Made by a program: the position numbers and the translations under genes. Under the pieces are notes generated by a model that saw only the letters and a program-made list of their open reading frames with translations, did no database searches and was not told where the DNA came from. 64,000 nucleotides of DNA from JAMZMI01 sp039944535 (GTDB lineage Bacteria > Bacteroidota > Bacteroidia > Cytophagales > Cyclobacteriaceae), in the NCBI GenBank assembly GCA_039944535.1, contig JBDUYP010000001.1, positions 496,001-560,000 of the forward strand, written 5' to 3'. Shown here piece by piece: positions 45,526-54,738 of this stretch (positions are counted from its first letter, which is position 1; the number at the start of each line of letters is the position of its first letter).

Positions 45526-46140
45526 ATGGAACTTAAAAACAAACCTCATTCTAAAGGAACAAGTGCGTTATTTCAAAATCCAATTTTGGAACGACTCACA
45601 CGAACTCACATTTCACTACCTCTTATCATATTTTCAGGCATATCCATAAGTCTATTATACTATGGATTTGCTAACGATATGCTCTCAATGATTAATGCAC
45701 CACTTCTGTTTATCGGAGGGTTTATGGCCTTCACGCTGATAGAGTACCTGATGCATCGATTTGTTTTTCACCTGCAACCGCATACACCCAAGCAGGAAAA
45801 ATTTGCCTACACGGTTCACGGAGTTCATCACGACTATCCAAAAGATAAAGATCGATTGGCCATGCCTCCTCCCTTAAGCTTATTGCTTGCTTTCGTATTC
45901 TTTGTCTTTTTTGAATTTGTCATGGGAGGTTTGGTGTTTGCCTTCCTGCCAGGATTTTTGATGGGCTATGCATCTTACCTGGGTGTGCATTATATGGTAC
46001 ATGCATACCGGCCGCCCAAAAATTTCATGAAGGTTTTGTGGATTCACCATGGCATTCATCATTACAAAGATGACCACAGTGCTTTTGGGGTGTCTTCGCC
46101 TTTTTGGGATTTTGTCTTTGGGACATTACCCAAAAAGTAA
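45526..46140 (+). CDS. Fatty acid 2-hydroxylase-like membrane di-iron protein
   Basis: 204 residues with four hydrophobic helices and the His clusters of the fatty acid hydroxylase superfamily: HRFVFH, HGVHHDYPKD, HYMVHAY and HHGIHHYKDDH. The spacing matches fatty acid/ceramide 2-hydroxylases, and Cytophagales make sphingolipids, so hydroxylation of sphingolipid acyl chains is the likeliest role (inference). The N-terminus (MELKNKPHSKGTSALFQNP) is cytosolic. It follows bshA by 53 nt on the same strand. Confidence 0.85.
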   Translation: MELKNKPHSKGTSALFQNPILERLTRTHISLPLIIFSGISISLLYYGFANDMLSMINAPLLFIGGFMAFTLIEYLMHRFVFHLQPHTPKQEKFAYTVHGVHHDYPKDKDRLAMPPPLSLLLAFVFFVFFEFVMGGLVFAFLPGFLMGYASYLGVHYMVHAYRPPKNFMKVLWIHHGIHHYKDDHSAFGVSSPFWDFVFGTLPKK

Positions 46141-46151
46141 AATCGAAAGAA

Positions 46152-46295
46152 TTACTTTTTCTTATTTTTTTTCATCCTCTTGGCTCGGCGCTCAGCAGGA
46201 GAGTCGGGCTCGAGCACAGCTTTGAACATGATATCACGGAGTGATCTGTAGAGTGAAACAACCAATGTTGCGAAAATGGGTTTTCGGCCTGCCAT
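46152..46295 (-). CDS. 47-residue basic protein
   Basis: MAGRKPIFATLVVSLYRSLR followed by DIMFKAVLEPDSPAERRAKR and an end of MKKNKKK. A short hydrophobic stretch is followed by a strongly basic tail. It is codon-rich and complete with start and stop, convergent with the hydroxylase gene (11 nt between the stops). I do not recognise a family. Probably a small membrane- or nucleic-acid-associated protein. Confidence 0.45.
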   Translation of the reverse strand: MAGRKPIFATLVVSLYRSLRDIMFKAVLEPDSPAERRAKRMKKNKKK

Positions 46296-46417
46296 AATTG
46301 TCTAAGCTTGGTATTTAAAATTAGTCAAGTTCAGCTCATTTGACAAAAATGCCGAGATATAACGTGTCACGAAATCTTTCTGGGCTATTTTTAGTTATAT
46401 AACCCAAATCGTATTTT

Positions 46418-47515
46418 ATGATTGGACATAGGTTTACAGAATACATTCCGGACACGGATCCTCAGAAATCGGCTTTTGATAATCTTTTGAAGATTTTCTT
46501 ACAGCTGCTCACCATAACTTCTGGTGATGTGAGCGAATCGTTGAGCTGGCTGACCAATCTGGACAGGGAATACAACATGACCAATGCCGACTATGGAATT
46601 GGGAACTTTATAGATGACCTGAAGAGTAAAGGGTATATCACCGATGACGAGGGTAAGGGAGAGTTTAAGATTACAGGTAAAAGTGAGCAGTCCATAAGGA
46701 AGAGCGCGCTGGAGGAGATTTTTGGTAAGCTGAAAAAATCTGGTAAAGGTTCTCATAGAACCAATCAAACAGGACAAGGTGATGAAACTGGAACAGATTT
46801 TAGAGAATTTCAGTTTGGTGATTCTCCCGAACAGATTGAACTCACAGAAAGCCTGAGAAACGCCCAGATCAATCATGGTTTTGCGGATTTTATGCTCACG
46901 GAAAATGATCTTTCTATCAGGGAAAGGGAGTACAAAACGCAAACCTCTACCGTACTGATGATAGACATCAGCCACTCCATGATCCTTTACGGAGAGGATA
47001 GGATCACGCCGGCAAAAAAAGTAGCCATGGCTTTAGCCGAATTGGTCACTAAAAAATACCCGAAGGATACACTCGACATTATCGTGTTTGGCAATGACGC
47101 ATGGCAGATAGAAATCAAAGACCTTCCTTATCTCAATGTAGGGCCTTATCATACCAATACAGTGGCAGGCCTGGAATTGGCTATGGATTTGCTTCGCCGC
47201 AGGAAAAACAAAAACAAGCAAATCTTCATGATTACGGATGGTAAACCCACCTGTTTGAAAGAAGGGATCAATTACTACAAAAACAGTTTTGGGCTGGATC
47301 CTAAAATCCTGAACAAGACCCTAAACCTTGCAGCGCAGTGCCGCAGAATCAACATCCCCATTACAACATTTATGATTGCTTCTGACCCATATCTGAAGCA
47401 ATTCGTGCAAGAATTTACGCAGGTAAACAACGGCAATGCTTATTACAGTAGCTTGAAAGGATTAGGCGACCTGATCTTTGAAGACTACAGAAGAAACAGA
47501 AGAAAAAACCTCTAA
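46418..47515 (+). CDS. VWA-domain protein paired with an AAA+ ATPase
   Basis: 365 residues. The N-terminal 150 residues are helical and charged; a von Willebrand factor A domain fills about 165-360 with an intact MIDAS: DISHSM (DxSxS), the Thr in the NTVAGLELAM segment and ITDGKP. It resembles the CoxE/YehP-like VWA partners that work with MoxR-family ATPases to insert cofactors or remodel complexes. The AAA+ gene follows after 14 nt and is surely co-transcribed. The substrate is not evident; there is no chelatase or oxidase subunit nearby. Confidence 0.82.
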   Translation: MIGHRFTEYIPDTDPQKSAFDNLLKIFLQLLTITSGDVSESLSWLTNLDREYNMTNADYGIGNFIDDLKSKGYITDDEGKGEFKITGKSEQSIRKSALEEIFGKLKKSGKGSHRTNQTGQGDETGTDFREFQFGDSPEQIELTESLRNAQINHGFADFMLTENDLSIREREYKTQTSTVLMIDISHSMILYGEDRITPAKKVAMALAELVTKKYPKDTLDIIVFGNDAWQIEIKDLPYLNVGPYHTNTVAGLELAMDLLRRRKNKNKQIFMITDGKPTCLKEGINYYKNSFGLDPKILNKTLNLAAQCRRINIPITTFMIASDPYLKQFVQEFTQVNNGNAYYSSLKGLGDLIFEDYRRNRRKNL

Positions 47516-47529
47516 AACGTAAGCGAGGA

Positions 47530-49050
47530 ATGAAAAAATATGATCAACTGACGTCAACAGCGCGTCTGAAGATAAAGACATTGGGAGCCTTGAAGCAGTC
47601 AGGGTACGAACCCCTTTCGGTCAAAGATGAACTGAGAAATAACCTCATCCTGAAATTACGAAACAATGAGAATGTGTTTGAGGGGATTTGGGGTTATGAA
47701 GATACCGTAATACCCGATATTGAGAGAGCCATACTGGCCAAGCACAACATCAACTTCCTTGGTTTGAGAGGTCAGGCCAAAACCCGTATTGCGCGTTTGA
47801 TGACGCTACTGCTTGATGAATACATGCCAATTGTGGCAGGGTCTGTGATGAATGATGACCCAATGCAGCCACTTTCCAGATATGCGAGAGATGAGGTAGC
47901 CACACACGGAGATGACACCAAAATTGAGTGGGTTCACAGATCTGAACGCTATACAGAAAAACTGGCCACTCCCGATGTAACCATTGCAGATTTGATAGGA
48001 GATGTAGATCCGATCAAAGCAGCCAGCCTCAAGCTGCCTTATTCCGATGAACGGGTCATTCACTATGGTCTGATTCCTCGATCACACAGGGCTATTTTTG
48101 TCATCAATGAGCTGCCCGATTTGCAGGCCAGAATACAGGTGGCCCTCTTCAATATACTGCAAGAAGGCGACATTCAAATCAGAGGGTTTAAACTGAGATT
48201 GCCGCTGGATATTCAGTTCGTTTTTACTGCCAATCCGGAAGATTACACGAACAGAGGCAGTATAGTCACTCCTTTGAAAGACAGAATTGATAGTCAGATC
48301 ATCACACATTATCCCAAGTCTATTGAGATCGGGAAACAGATTACTTCGCAGGAAGCTAAACTAGAGCAGGTGCAGAAGGACAATATTGTTGTTTTTGACC
48401 TCATGAAAGACCTCATCGAGCAGATTGCTTTTGAAGCCAGAGAAAGTGAATATGTAGATGCCAAAAGTGGAGTGTCAGCCCGGCTGACAATTTCTGCATA
48501 CGAAAACCTGATCAGCGCGGCAGAGTTGCGTTTGCTCAAAACCGGTGAGAAGGCAACTTTTGCCCGGATTTCTGACTTCACAGGAGTGATTCCTGCCATT
48601 ACCGGCAAGGTGGAGCTCGTGTATGAAGGTGAGCAGGAAGGGCCCGGAATTGTGGCGCAAAACCTGGTGGGCAAGGCTATACGTTCACAATTCATCAACT
48701 ATTTTCCTGATCCTGAGAAAACCCGAAAAACCAAAGAAGGCAAGAACCCATACAATGAAATCATTGAGTGGTTTGGCGAAGGCAATATGATAGACATGCT
48801 TCATGAATATGCGCTTGCCGATTATGAAAAAGAACTCAATCAGGTGCCGGGGTTGGAAAAATTGGTGACCGACACCATAGGCAAGCAGCAAAAAGACTTC
48901 AAACTCTTCATGATGGAGTTTGCCCTGCATGGGCTTGCTGAGTATAGCATGCTCAGCAAACACCACCTGGAGAGAGGCATGCAGTTTAAAGACCTGCTCA
49001 GTAGCATGTTTTCCATTCCGGGAGAACCAGAAAATGACGATGATTACTAA
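47530..49050 (+). CDS. MoxR/ChlI-type AAA+ ATPase
   Basis: 506 residues. Nucleotide-binding loop GLRGQAKTRIARLM is a variant Walker A (Ala where Gly is usual), Walker B region IFVINELPDLQ, and sensor-1 FVFTANPEDY, all as in magnesium-chelatase subunit I-like proteins. The helical C-terminal lid extends to the end. With the VWA protein upstream it forms an ATPase plus VWA-adaptor pair; in Bacteroidota this pair is annotated as magnesium chelatase although no tetrapyrrole genes accompany it. The next gene begins 10 nt downstream. Confidence 0.85.
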   Translation: MKKYDQLTSTARLKIKTLGALKQSGYEPLSVKDELRNNLILKLRNNENVFEGIWGYEDTVIPDIERAILAKHNINFLGLRGQAKTRIARLMTLLLDEYMPIVAGSVMNDDPMQPLSRYARDEVATHGDDTKIEWVHRSERYTEKLATPDVTIADLIGDVDPIKAASLKLPYSDERVIHYGLIPRSHRAIFVINELPDLQARIQVALFNILQEGDIQIRGFKLRLPLDIQFVFTANPEDYTNRGSIVTPLKDRIDSQIITHYPKSIEIGKQITSQEAKLEQVQKDNIVVFDLMKDLIEQIAFEARESEYVDAKSGVSARLTISAYENLISAAELRLLKTGEKATFARISDFTGVIPAITGKVELVYEGEQEGPGIVAQNLVGKAIRSQFINYFPDPEKTRKTKEGKNPYNEIIEWFGEGNMIDMLHEYALADYEKELNQVPGLEKLVTDTIGKQQKDFKLFMMEFALHGLAEYSMLSKHHLERGMQFKDLLSSMFSIPGEPENDDDY

Positions 49051-49059
49051 TTTCGGAAA

Positions 49060-49704
49060 ATGGACTTGCGTGATATCAAACGAATGGTGTTTGGAGGCGA
49101 AAACGAAACAGTCGAGTTCAAACGCAAAGTGGCACACCCGGAAAAGGTGCTTCGGGAGGCCGTGGCATTCGCCAATACCAAGGGCGGTTACCTGATCATT
49201 GGGGTGGACGATGACCTTACTATACCCGGAGTGAAATATCCGGAAGAAGAGGATTTTCTGATGCAAAGGGCCTTCGATGAGCTCTGCAGGCCGAAAATCA
49301 GCTATCAAACCCATTTCATTAAGCTCACTGAAAAACGATCAGTGATTTGCTATAAGATTGAAGCAAGCAAAAGAAAACCGCACTATGCCTTCGAGAAGAA
49401 AAAGCACCGATACGGAAAGGCTTTTATTCGTTTTGAAGATCGTACAATTCAGGCCAGCCCTGAAATCAGGAAAATCTTAAAATTCAACAATGAACCACAA
49501 GATGTGCAGTTCAGTTACGGAGATAACGAAAAGCAGCTTTTTAACTTTTTGCATGAACACGATCATATCACATTGAGTAAGTTTCGTCAGCTGACCGGCC
49601 TGGAATACAAACCCTCATCTCAGATTTTGATCAATATGGTTTTGGCCAATGCCTTGAAAATAGAGCCTCGTGAATCCGAAGATTGGTATTCGGCTGTCGA
49701 ATAA
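49060..49704 (+). CDS. Schlafen AlbA_2 domain protein with winged-helix end
   Basis: 214 residues. Residues 5-125 are an AlbA_2 domain: ENETVEFKRKVAHPEKVLRE, AVAFANTKGGYLIIGVDD. This fold is found in putative DNA/RNA-binding regulators and in some nucleases. The C-terminal part (about 150-205, LFNFLHEHDHITLSKFRQLT, SSQILINMVLAN) looks like a winged helix. Ten nucleotides after the AAA+ gene, so likely in the same transcript; functional link unproven. Confidence 0.78.
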   Translation: MDLRDIKRMVFGGENETVEFKRKVAHPEKVLREAVAFANTKGGYLIIGVDDDLTIPGVKYPEEEDFLMQRAFDELCRPKISYQTHFIKLTEKRSVICYKIEASKRKPHYAFEKKKHRYGKAFIRFEDRTIQASPEIRKILKFNNEPQDVQFSYGDNEKQLFNFLHEHDHITLSKFRQLTGLEYKPSSQILINMVLANALKIEPRESEDWYSAVE

Positions 49705-49803
49705 AAATTCATGAAGATTTAGCAGCCTTTCATAAGGAATAAAAAAGCAATTCTCTTATATTACGATAGCCCCCCTTGTTAGATTAATACGATACTATTT
49801 GAT

Positions 49804-51141
49804 ATGGCGAAACGCGCGACTGATAAGAAGATTTTCGTACTCGACACCTCAGTAATTCTCTATTCTCATGACTCCATCCTCAACTTCGCCGAACACGATG
49901 TGGGCATTCCCATCACGGTTCTGGAGGAGCTTGACAATTTTAAAAAAGGAAACGACACCAAGAACTTTGAAGCAAGGGAGTTTACCCGTTTGTTAGACAA
50001 ACTCGCCGATGGTCATCTCCTTCAGGAGTGGATTCCATTGAATGGAAAAACGAAAGGTAAGTTCAAAGTGCTGATGGAATCTGACAGCACGATAGATGCC
50101 TGTAAAGTCTTTGGGGATAATAAGAATGATCACCGGATTTTGAATGCCGCATTGGCACTGAAGGAAACCGTCAAAGACAAGACCGTCATTGTGGTGAGCA
50201 AGGATATAAACTTGCGACTCAAAGCCAAATCACTGGACATAAGTGCTGAAGATTACGAAACAGGAAAGATCAAGAATGTAAGTTCGCTTCACACGGGCAA
50301 AAACGAAGTGGAAGGAGTTGCCTCGCTGGATATAGACACACTTTTTAAACATGGATCAATTCCGAAAAAAGCAGTCTTAAAAAACAAAAAGGCTATCGCC
50401 AACACGTATTATATTCTGAAAAGTGAGAAAAACTCTGTGTTGTCCTATTACAATCCGGAAAGTAAAAACATTGAAAAAGTAGATAAAAGCACCGTTTACG
50501 GAATTAAACCGCGCAATGCCGAGCAGACATTTGCCATGCATGCCATGCTCAACCCCAACATCCGGTTGGTAAGCATAAATGGGGTGGCTGGTACAGGCAA
50601 GACGCTACTGGCTCTTGCCTCTGCTCTGGAGCAGCGTCGAGCGTTCAAGCAAGTTTATCTCGCCCGACCTATTGTGCCTTTGAGCAACAAAGACATTGGG
50701 TATTTACCTGGGGATATTAAGTCAAAACTTAACCCATACATGGAACCACTTTGGGACAACCTGAAGCTGATTCAGAATCAGTTTAAGGAAACGGATAAAG
50801 AGTTTAAGAACATCACCGAAATGGTGAACAAAGAAAAGCTCATGATCACTCCGCTGGCTTACATCAGAGGAAGGAGCCTTTCCAATATCTTTTTCATTGT
50901 GGATGAAGCTCAAAACCTGACTCCTCACGAGATTAAAACCATCATAACCAGAGCAGGCGAAAACACCAAGATCATCTTCACCGGTGATATTCACCAGATT
51001 GATACACCTTACCTCGACTCGCAGAGTAATGGGCTTTCATACCTGATCGATAGGATTCAGGACCACCCAATGTTTGCGCATGTCACACTTGAAAAAGGTG
51101 AGCGTTCGGATTTAGCCAACCTGGCAAACGAGCTACTTTAA
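49804..51141 (+). CDS. PIN plus PhoH-like ATPase
   Basis: 445 residues. N-terminal PIN domain (about 8-150) with FVLDTSVILYS and the acidic residues of an RNase (EELDNFKKG, DHRILNAAL); C-terminal PhoH domain (about 235-445) with Walker A NGVAGTGKTLLA, Walker B IFFIVDEAQNLTP and the IFTGDIHQID sensor segment. PIN-PhoH proteins are proposed RNA helicase/ribonucleases. Preceded by a 99-nt gap and followed after 2 nt by a MOSC gene. Confidence 0.9.
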   Translation: MAKRATDKKIFVLDTSVILYSHDSILNFAEHDVGIPITVLEELDNFKKGNDTKNFEAREFTRLLDKLADGHLLQEWIPLNGKTKGKFKVLMESDSTIDACKVFGDNKNDHRILNAALALKETVKDKTVIVVSKDINLRLKAKSLDISAEDYETGKIKNVSSLHTGKNEVEGVASLDIDTLFKHGSIPKKAVLKNKKAIANTYYILKSEKNSVLSYYNPESKNIEKVDKSTVYGIKPRNAEQTFAMHAMLNPNIRLVSINGVAGTGKTLLALASALEQRRAFKQVYLARPIVPLSNKDIGYLPGDIKSKLNPYMEPLWDNLKLIQNQFKETDKEFKNITEMVNKEKLMITPLAYIRGRSLSNIFFIVDEAQNLTPHEIKTIITRAGENTKIIFTGDIHQIDTPYLDSQSNGLSYLIDRIQDHPMFAHVTLEKGERSDLANLANELL

Positions 51142-51143
51142 AA

Positions 51144-51785
51144 GTGAAGGTCGTTTCTGTCAATATAGGAGAAAGACAAAAGGTTAGTTGGCGAGGAAAA
51201 ACTGTGGAAACAGGAATCTTCAAAAAGCCTGTGGACTCAATTCATCTGGATAAAGAAGATGTGCAGCATGACAATGTCATAGATAGAAAATATCACGGAG
51301 GATTCGACAAAGCGTGCTACTTATTCTCTGCTGATGCTTATCCATTTTGGAAATCAGCCTACCCTAACCTTGACTGGCACTGGGGTATGTTTGGAGAAAA
51401 CATCACCGTAGAAGGCCTGGATGAATCCAAAGTTTATATCGGTTCAAAATATAAGTTAGGTGATGCCATAGTAGAAGTTTCTGAGCCACGGCAGCCATGC
51501 TTTAAGCTAGGTATCTGTTTCGGCACGCAGCAGGTTTTGAAAGATTTTATAGCTGGAGGCAAGTCCGGAGTTTATCTGCGAGTGCTCCAGCCGGGAAAAG
51601 TAATTCCCGGTGATCAATTCAAGTTAACCGAAAAGGTCAGCGAAATAAGTATTCGTGATGTGTTTGATCTTACATTTAGGCAGCACCCCAATCCCGCTTT
51701 GGTTCACGAAGCTGTCAAAGTAGGGCAGCTTGCAGAGAGTGCCAGGAAGGACTTGAGGAAACTTCTAGCAACAGACAACACCTAA
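51144..51785 (+). CDS. MOSC-domain protein (YiiM-like)
   Basis: 213 residues from a GTG start at 51144, two bases after the phoH-like stop. MOSC fold with DRKYHGGFDKACYLFSAD, WHWGMFGENITVEGL and the conserved Cys in EPRQPCFKLG (about residue 119), which in this family binds molybdenum cofactor. A C-terminal 3-alpha domain is present (about 165-210). YiiM-like members reduce N-hydroxylated bases; the specific substrate is not shown here. Confidence 0.88.
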   Translation: MKVVSVNIGERQKVSWRGKTVETGIFKKPVDSIHLDKEDVQHDNVIDRKYHGGFDKACYLFSADAYPFWKSAYPNLDWHWGMFGENITVEGLDESKVYIGSKYKLGDAIVEVSEPRQPCFKLGICFGTQQVLKDFIAGGKSGVYLRVLQPGKVIPGDQFKLTEKVSEISIRDVFDLTFRQHPNPALVHEAVKVGQLAESARKDLRKLLATDNT

Positions 51786-51791
51786 AGCTCG

Positions 51792-51983
51792 TCAAAGAGA
51801 TCTTTGAGCAAAACACTTGTTGAGAATGGGTTCATAATCAGACCCAAACTCCCGGTAACACCACTCTTTCAAAACCTGAGTTTCATCTTTCACCAGCGAC
51901 CTTATCGCTTTCAATAACTCTTTTTCAAAAAGCCACTTATCAAAACTCACCTTAGACAACACGGTTTTAAAATACTCCAACAT
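51792..51983 (-). CDS. Conserved small protein, unknown function
   Basis: 63 residues, helical: MLEYFKTVLSKVSFDKWLFE, then LLKAIRSLVKDETQVLKEWC and a Cys-containing end. The Leu/Lys/Trp-Cys pattern is what I recall from a small Cytophagales family of similar length. Convergent with the MOSC gene (stops 6 nt apart). Confidence 0.55.
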   Translation of the reverse strand: MLEYFKTVLSKVSFDKWLFEKELLKAIRSLVKDETQVLKEWCYREFGSDYEPILNKCFAQRSL

Positions 51984-52134
51984 AAACTCTAAATTTTGTT
52001 AAAGACCACAATAAGAACGGAACTACACTGTAAATTTGCCGTTTTTCATTGAAGTCGGGATTTCCCGAAGGTTAAAGAATCTTCAGCTTTTCGTGCTGAA
52101 TATTATCCCTAGCAAACGTTTGCAAATTAGTGCT

Positions 52135-53568
52135 ATGTTACTAACGAGACCGTGGATTGTAAGTTGTTTTTTTCTCCTGTTTTTTGCCGGAACCATGTCT
52201 GCGCAAGAGGTGTCTGTGCAGTACAACAGTAAAAACATTGCTCTTAACGAGTATTTTACCATTACCATCAAAATAGAAAACAGTAAACTCAAGGATTACT
52301 CCGGTTTTCCGGATATAGAAGGGTTTGTAAAAAGGGGAACATCGTCTAGCACCTCTACCACCTTCACCAACGGACGGATGTCATCCAGCCAGAGTATTAC
52401 ACAAAATTACCAGGCCACTGCAGAGGGGACGTATGAACTCAAGCCCTTCAAGATCAAAATCAATGATAAGGAACTCAATGTTTCAGGCGCCACCATCACG
52501 GTAGGCCCGGCCAAACAGCAGCAGAGAAGAAGAAATGATCCTTTTGATACTGACCCTTTTCGCCGGAACGAACCTCAGGAGTATATAGATGTAGAAGCAG
52601 AGGCGTTTTTGGCGTTGAGCATTGACAAATCAGAAGTCTATCTCGGTGAGGGTTTTACTACCACGCTAGCATTTTATGTGGCAGAGACCAATCAGGCAAA
52701 TATGCGTTTTTACGATTTGGTGAATCAATTATCTGAGATCGTGAAAGAAATAAAACCCAGTAACACGTGGGAAGAGAATTTCAATATCGACAATATCAAT
52801 GGTGAGCCTGTTACCATCAATGGCAAGGGATACAATCAATTCAAGATTTTTCAGGCAGCCTATTATCCACTAAATTTGGAGGAGATCAATTTTCCTTCGG
52901 TGGATCTCAAAATGATCAAATACAAAGTGGCTAAAAACCCGACGTTCTTCGGGCGCAACCGACAGGAAGATTTCGAAACCTTCAGCTCGCGAGCCAAGAC
53001 TGTGAAAGTAAAGCCGCTTCCCCCACATCCCCTCAAAGACCGTGTAGCTGTTGGGAACTATCGCATGGCAGAATCCATTAGCGAGATCGATCTCAACACT
53101 GGTCAGAGCTTCAATTATGTGTTCAACATATTGGGAGAAGGAAATCTGAGTGCCGTTGAAAAGCCATTGGTGCCGGAGACTGAAGATTTTGATTTCTACG
53201 CCCCAAATGTGCAGCAGGACATAACAAGGTCAAACGGAAGAGTAAAGGGCACGAAGAGCTTCACATACTACGCCATTCCAAATGAGCCGGGCACTTATGA
53301 TCTGGGAGATTATGTGCAGTGGGTTTATTTCAACCCGCTAAAAGAAACATATGATACGCTGAAATCTCGCCAGACCGTGACCGTGACTGGGGAAAGTAGA
53401 AAAAACGAATACATCATGTCCAATGACATGGGTTCTTTTTATGATGGTATAGAATTCGAAAATAATGAGCTGGAAGCCCACGATGACAGCCGCTGGATAC
53501 GTATTTTTGCCAACATTTTTATTTTAATCATGTTGGTACTGTCGGTACTAATCGTAATTCGCAAGTAA
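52135..53568 (+). CDS. batD: BatD-family exported protein
   Basis: 477 residues from ATG 52135, which opens a clear signal peptide (LLTRPWIVSCFFLLFFAGTM); the frame runs 33 codons further up without signal character. Typical BatD features: QEVSVQYNSKNIALNEYFTI at the mature N-terminus, the SSSTSTTFTNGRMSSSQS loop, repeated Ig-like domains and a single C-terminal membrane helix (NIFILIMLVLSVLIVI). BatD belongs to the Bat aerotolerance set but here stands apart from batA/B/C. Ends 6 nt before aroC. Confidence 0.85.
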   Translation: MLLTRPWIVSCFFLLFFAGTMSAQEVSVQYNSKNIALNEYFTITIKIENSKLKDYSGFPDIEGFVKRGTSSSTSTTFTNGRMSSSQSITQNYQATAEGTYELKPFKIKINDKELNVSGATITVGPAKQQQRRRNDPFDTDPFRRNEPQEYIDVEAEAFLALSIDKSEVYLGEGFTTTLAFYVAETNQANMRFYDLVNQLSEIVKEIKPSNTWEENFNIDNINGEPVTINGKGYNQFKIFQAAYYPLNLEEINFPSVDLKMIKYKVAKNPTFFGRNRQEDFETFSSRAKTVKVKPLPPHPLKDRVAVGNYRMAESISEIDLNTGQSFNYVFNILGEGNLSAVEKPLVPETEDFDFYAPNVQQDITRSNGRVKGTKSFTYYAIPNEPGTYDLGDYVQWVYFNPLKETYDTLKSRQTVTVTGESRKNEYIMSNDMGSFYDGIEFENNELEAHDDSRWIRIFANIFILIMLVLSVLIVIRK

Positions 53569-53574
53569 GCAAGA

Positions 53575-54651
53575 ATGGGAAGCATTTTCGGCAAAATTTT
53601 CAGTGTTACAACCTTTGGAGAATCACATGGCCCAGCTATTGGCGCCACTGTAGTCGGCTGCCCGGCAGGTGTGGATATCGACCTGGAGTTCATCCAAAGC
53701 GAGTTGGCTCGTCGTAAGCCTGGCCAATCCAAAATCACCACGCAGAGAAAAGAAGAAGATCAGGTCGAGATTCTCTCTGGTGTTTTCGAGGGAAAATCGA
53801 CTGGCACACCTATCGCACTTTTGATCAGAAACAAAGATCAGAAAAGCAAAGACTACTCTCACATAGCCGATAAGTTTCGCCCATCTCATGCGGATTTTAC
53901 TTACGAAAAGAAATACGGCATTCGCGATTATCGTGGTGGAGGGAGAAGTTCTGCCAGAGAAACTGCAGCCAGAGTAGCTGCCGGAGCTATCGCCAAGTTG
54001 ATGCTCAACCAGGCGGGAGTTTCTTTTCACGCTTATGTGTCTCAAGTTGGTGAGTTGACGCTTCAAAAAAGTCATACTGAGTTAGATCTTTCGCTCACGG
54101 AAACCAATGATGTAAGATGCCCCGACCCTGAGATGGCGCAGAAGATGTTCGACTATATAGATGGCGTGCGAAAGGACCAGGATACTGTAGGAGGTGTGGT
54201 AACAGGCGTGATCAAAGGTGTGCCTGTTGGGTTGGGCGAACCCGTTTTTGACAGACTTCATGCCGAGTTGGGTAAAGCCATGCTCAGCATCAATGCCGTG
54301 AAAGGTTTTGAATACGGAAGTGGATTTGAAGGCATCAAACTTCGCGGATCACAACACAACGATGAGTTTTATCAAGACGGTGACCGCACCCGAACCAAAA
54401 CGAACCAATCAGGAGGAATTCAGGGAGGAATCTCCAACGGAGAAGATATCTACTTCAATGTGGCATTCAAGCCAGTGGCCACTATCATGCAGGATCAAGC
54501 CAGCGTGGACAAGGCAGGCAATGCTGTGACCGTAAGCGGCAAAGGGCGTCACGACCCGTGCGTGGTGCCAAGAGCTGTGCCTATCGTAGAAGCTATGGCC
54601 GCTTTGGTTATCGCGGATTATTACCTGATCGCAAGAACGAATAAGATGTAG
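53575..54651 (+). CDS. aroC: Chorismate synthase
   Basis: 358 residues, full length. FGESHGPAIGATVVGCPAG, RPSHADFTYEKKYGIRDYRG and GGRSSARETAARVAAGAI are the FMN- and EPSP-binding signatures; GKGRHDPCVVPRAVPIVEAM near the end completes the active site. Converts EPSP to chorismate, the last step of the shikimate pathway. The last 75 bp of the gene plus following DNA occur again at 55367-55494 behind a transposase gene; this copy is the intact one. Confidence 0.97.
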   Translation: MGSIFGKIFSVTTFGESHGPAIGATVVGCPAGVDIDLEFIQSELARRKPGQSKITTQRKEEDQVEILSGVFEGKSTGTPIALLIRNKDQKSKDYSHIADKFRPSHADFTYEKKYGIRDYRGGGRSSARETAARVAAGAIAKLMLNQAGVSFHAYVSQVGELTLQKSHTELDLSLTETNDVRCPDPEMAQKMFDYIDGVRKDQDTVGGVVTGVIKGVPVGLGEPVFDRLHAELGKAMLSINAVKGFEYGSGFEGIKLRGSQHNDEFYQDGDRTRTKTNQSGGIQGGISNGEDIYFNVAFKPVATIMQDQASVDKAGNAVTVSGKGRHDPCVVPRAVPIVEAMAALVIADYYLIARTNKM

Positions 54652-54703
54652 ATCCTGATTGTCATGGTCCGTAAGAACACGAACCATGACACCAGTTATG
54701 TTC
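54577..54703 (+). repeat. aroC-tail direct repeat, copy 1
   Basis: 127 bp: the end of aroC, its stop and an imperfect palindrome (GGTCCGTAAGAACACGAACC). About 96% identical to 55367-55494; four of the five differences are transitions. Confidence 0.9.
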
Positions 54704-54711
54704 TTCGCTCC

Positions 54712-54731
54712 GGTTCGTGTCCTCACGAACC
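54712..54731. repeat. REP-like palindrome, reverse orientation
   Basis: GGTTCGTGTCCTCACGAACC, exact reverse complement of the palindromes at 1319 and 2327; lies 8 nt beyond the RAYT stop. Confidence 0.85.
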
Positions 54732-54738
54732 GGAATAC

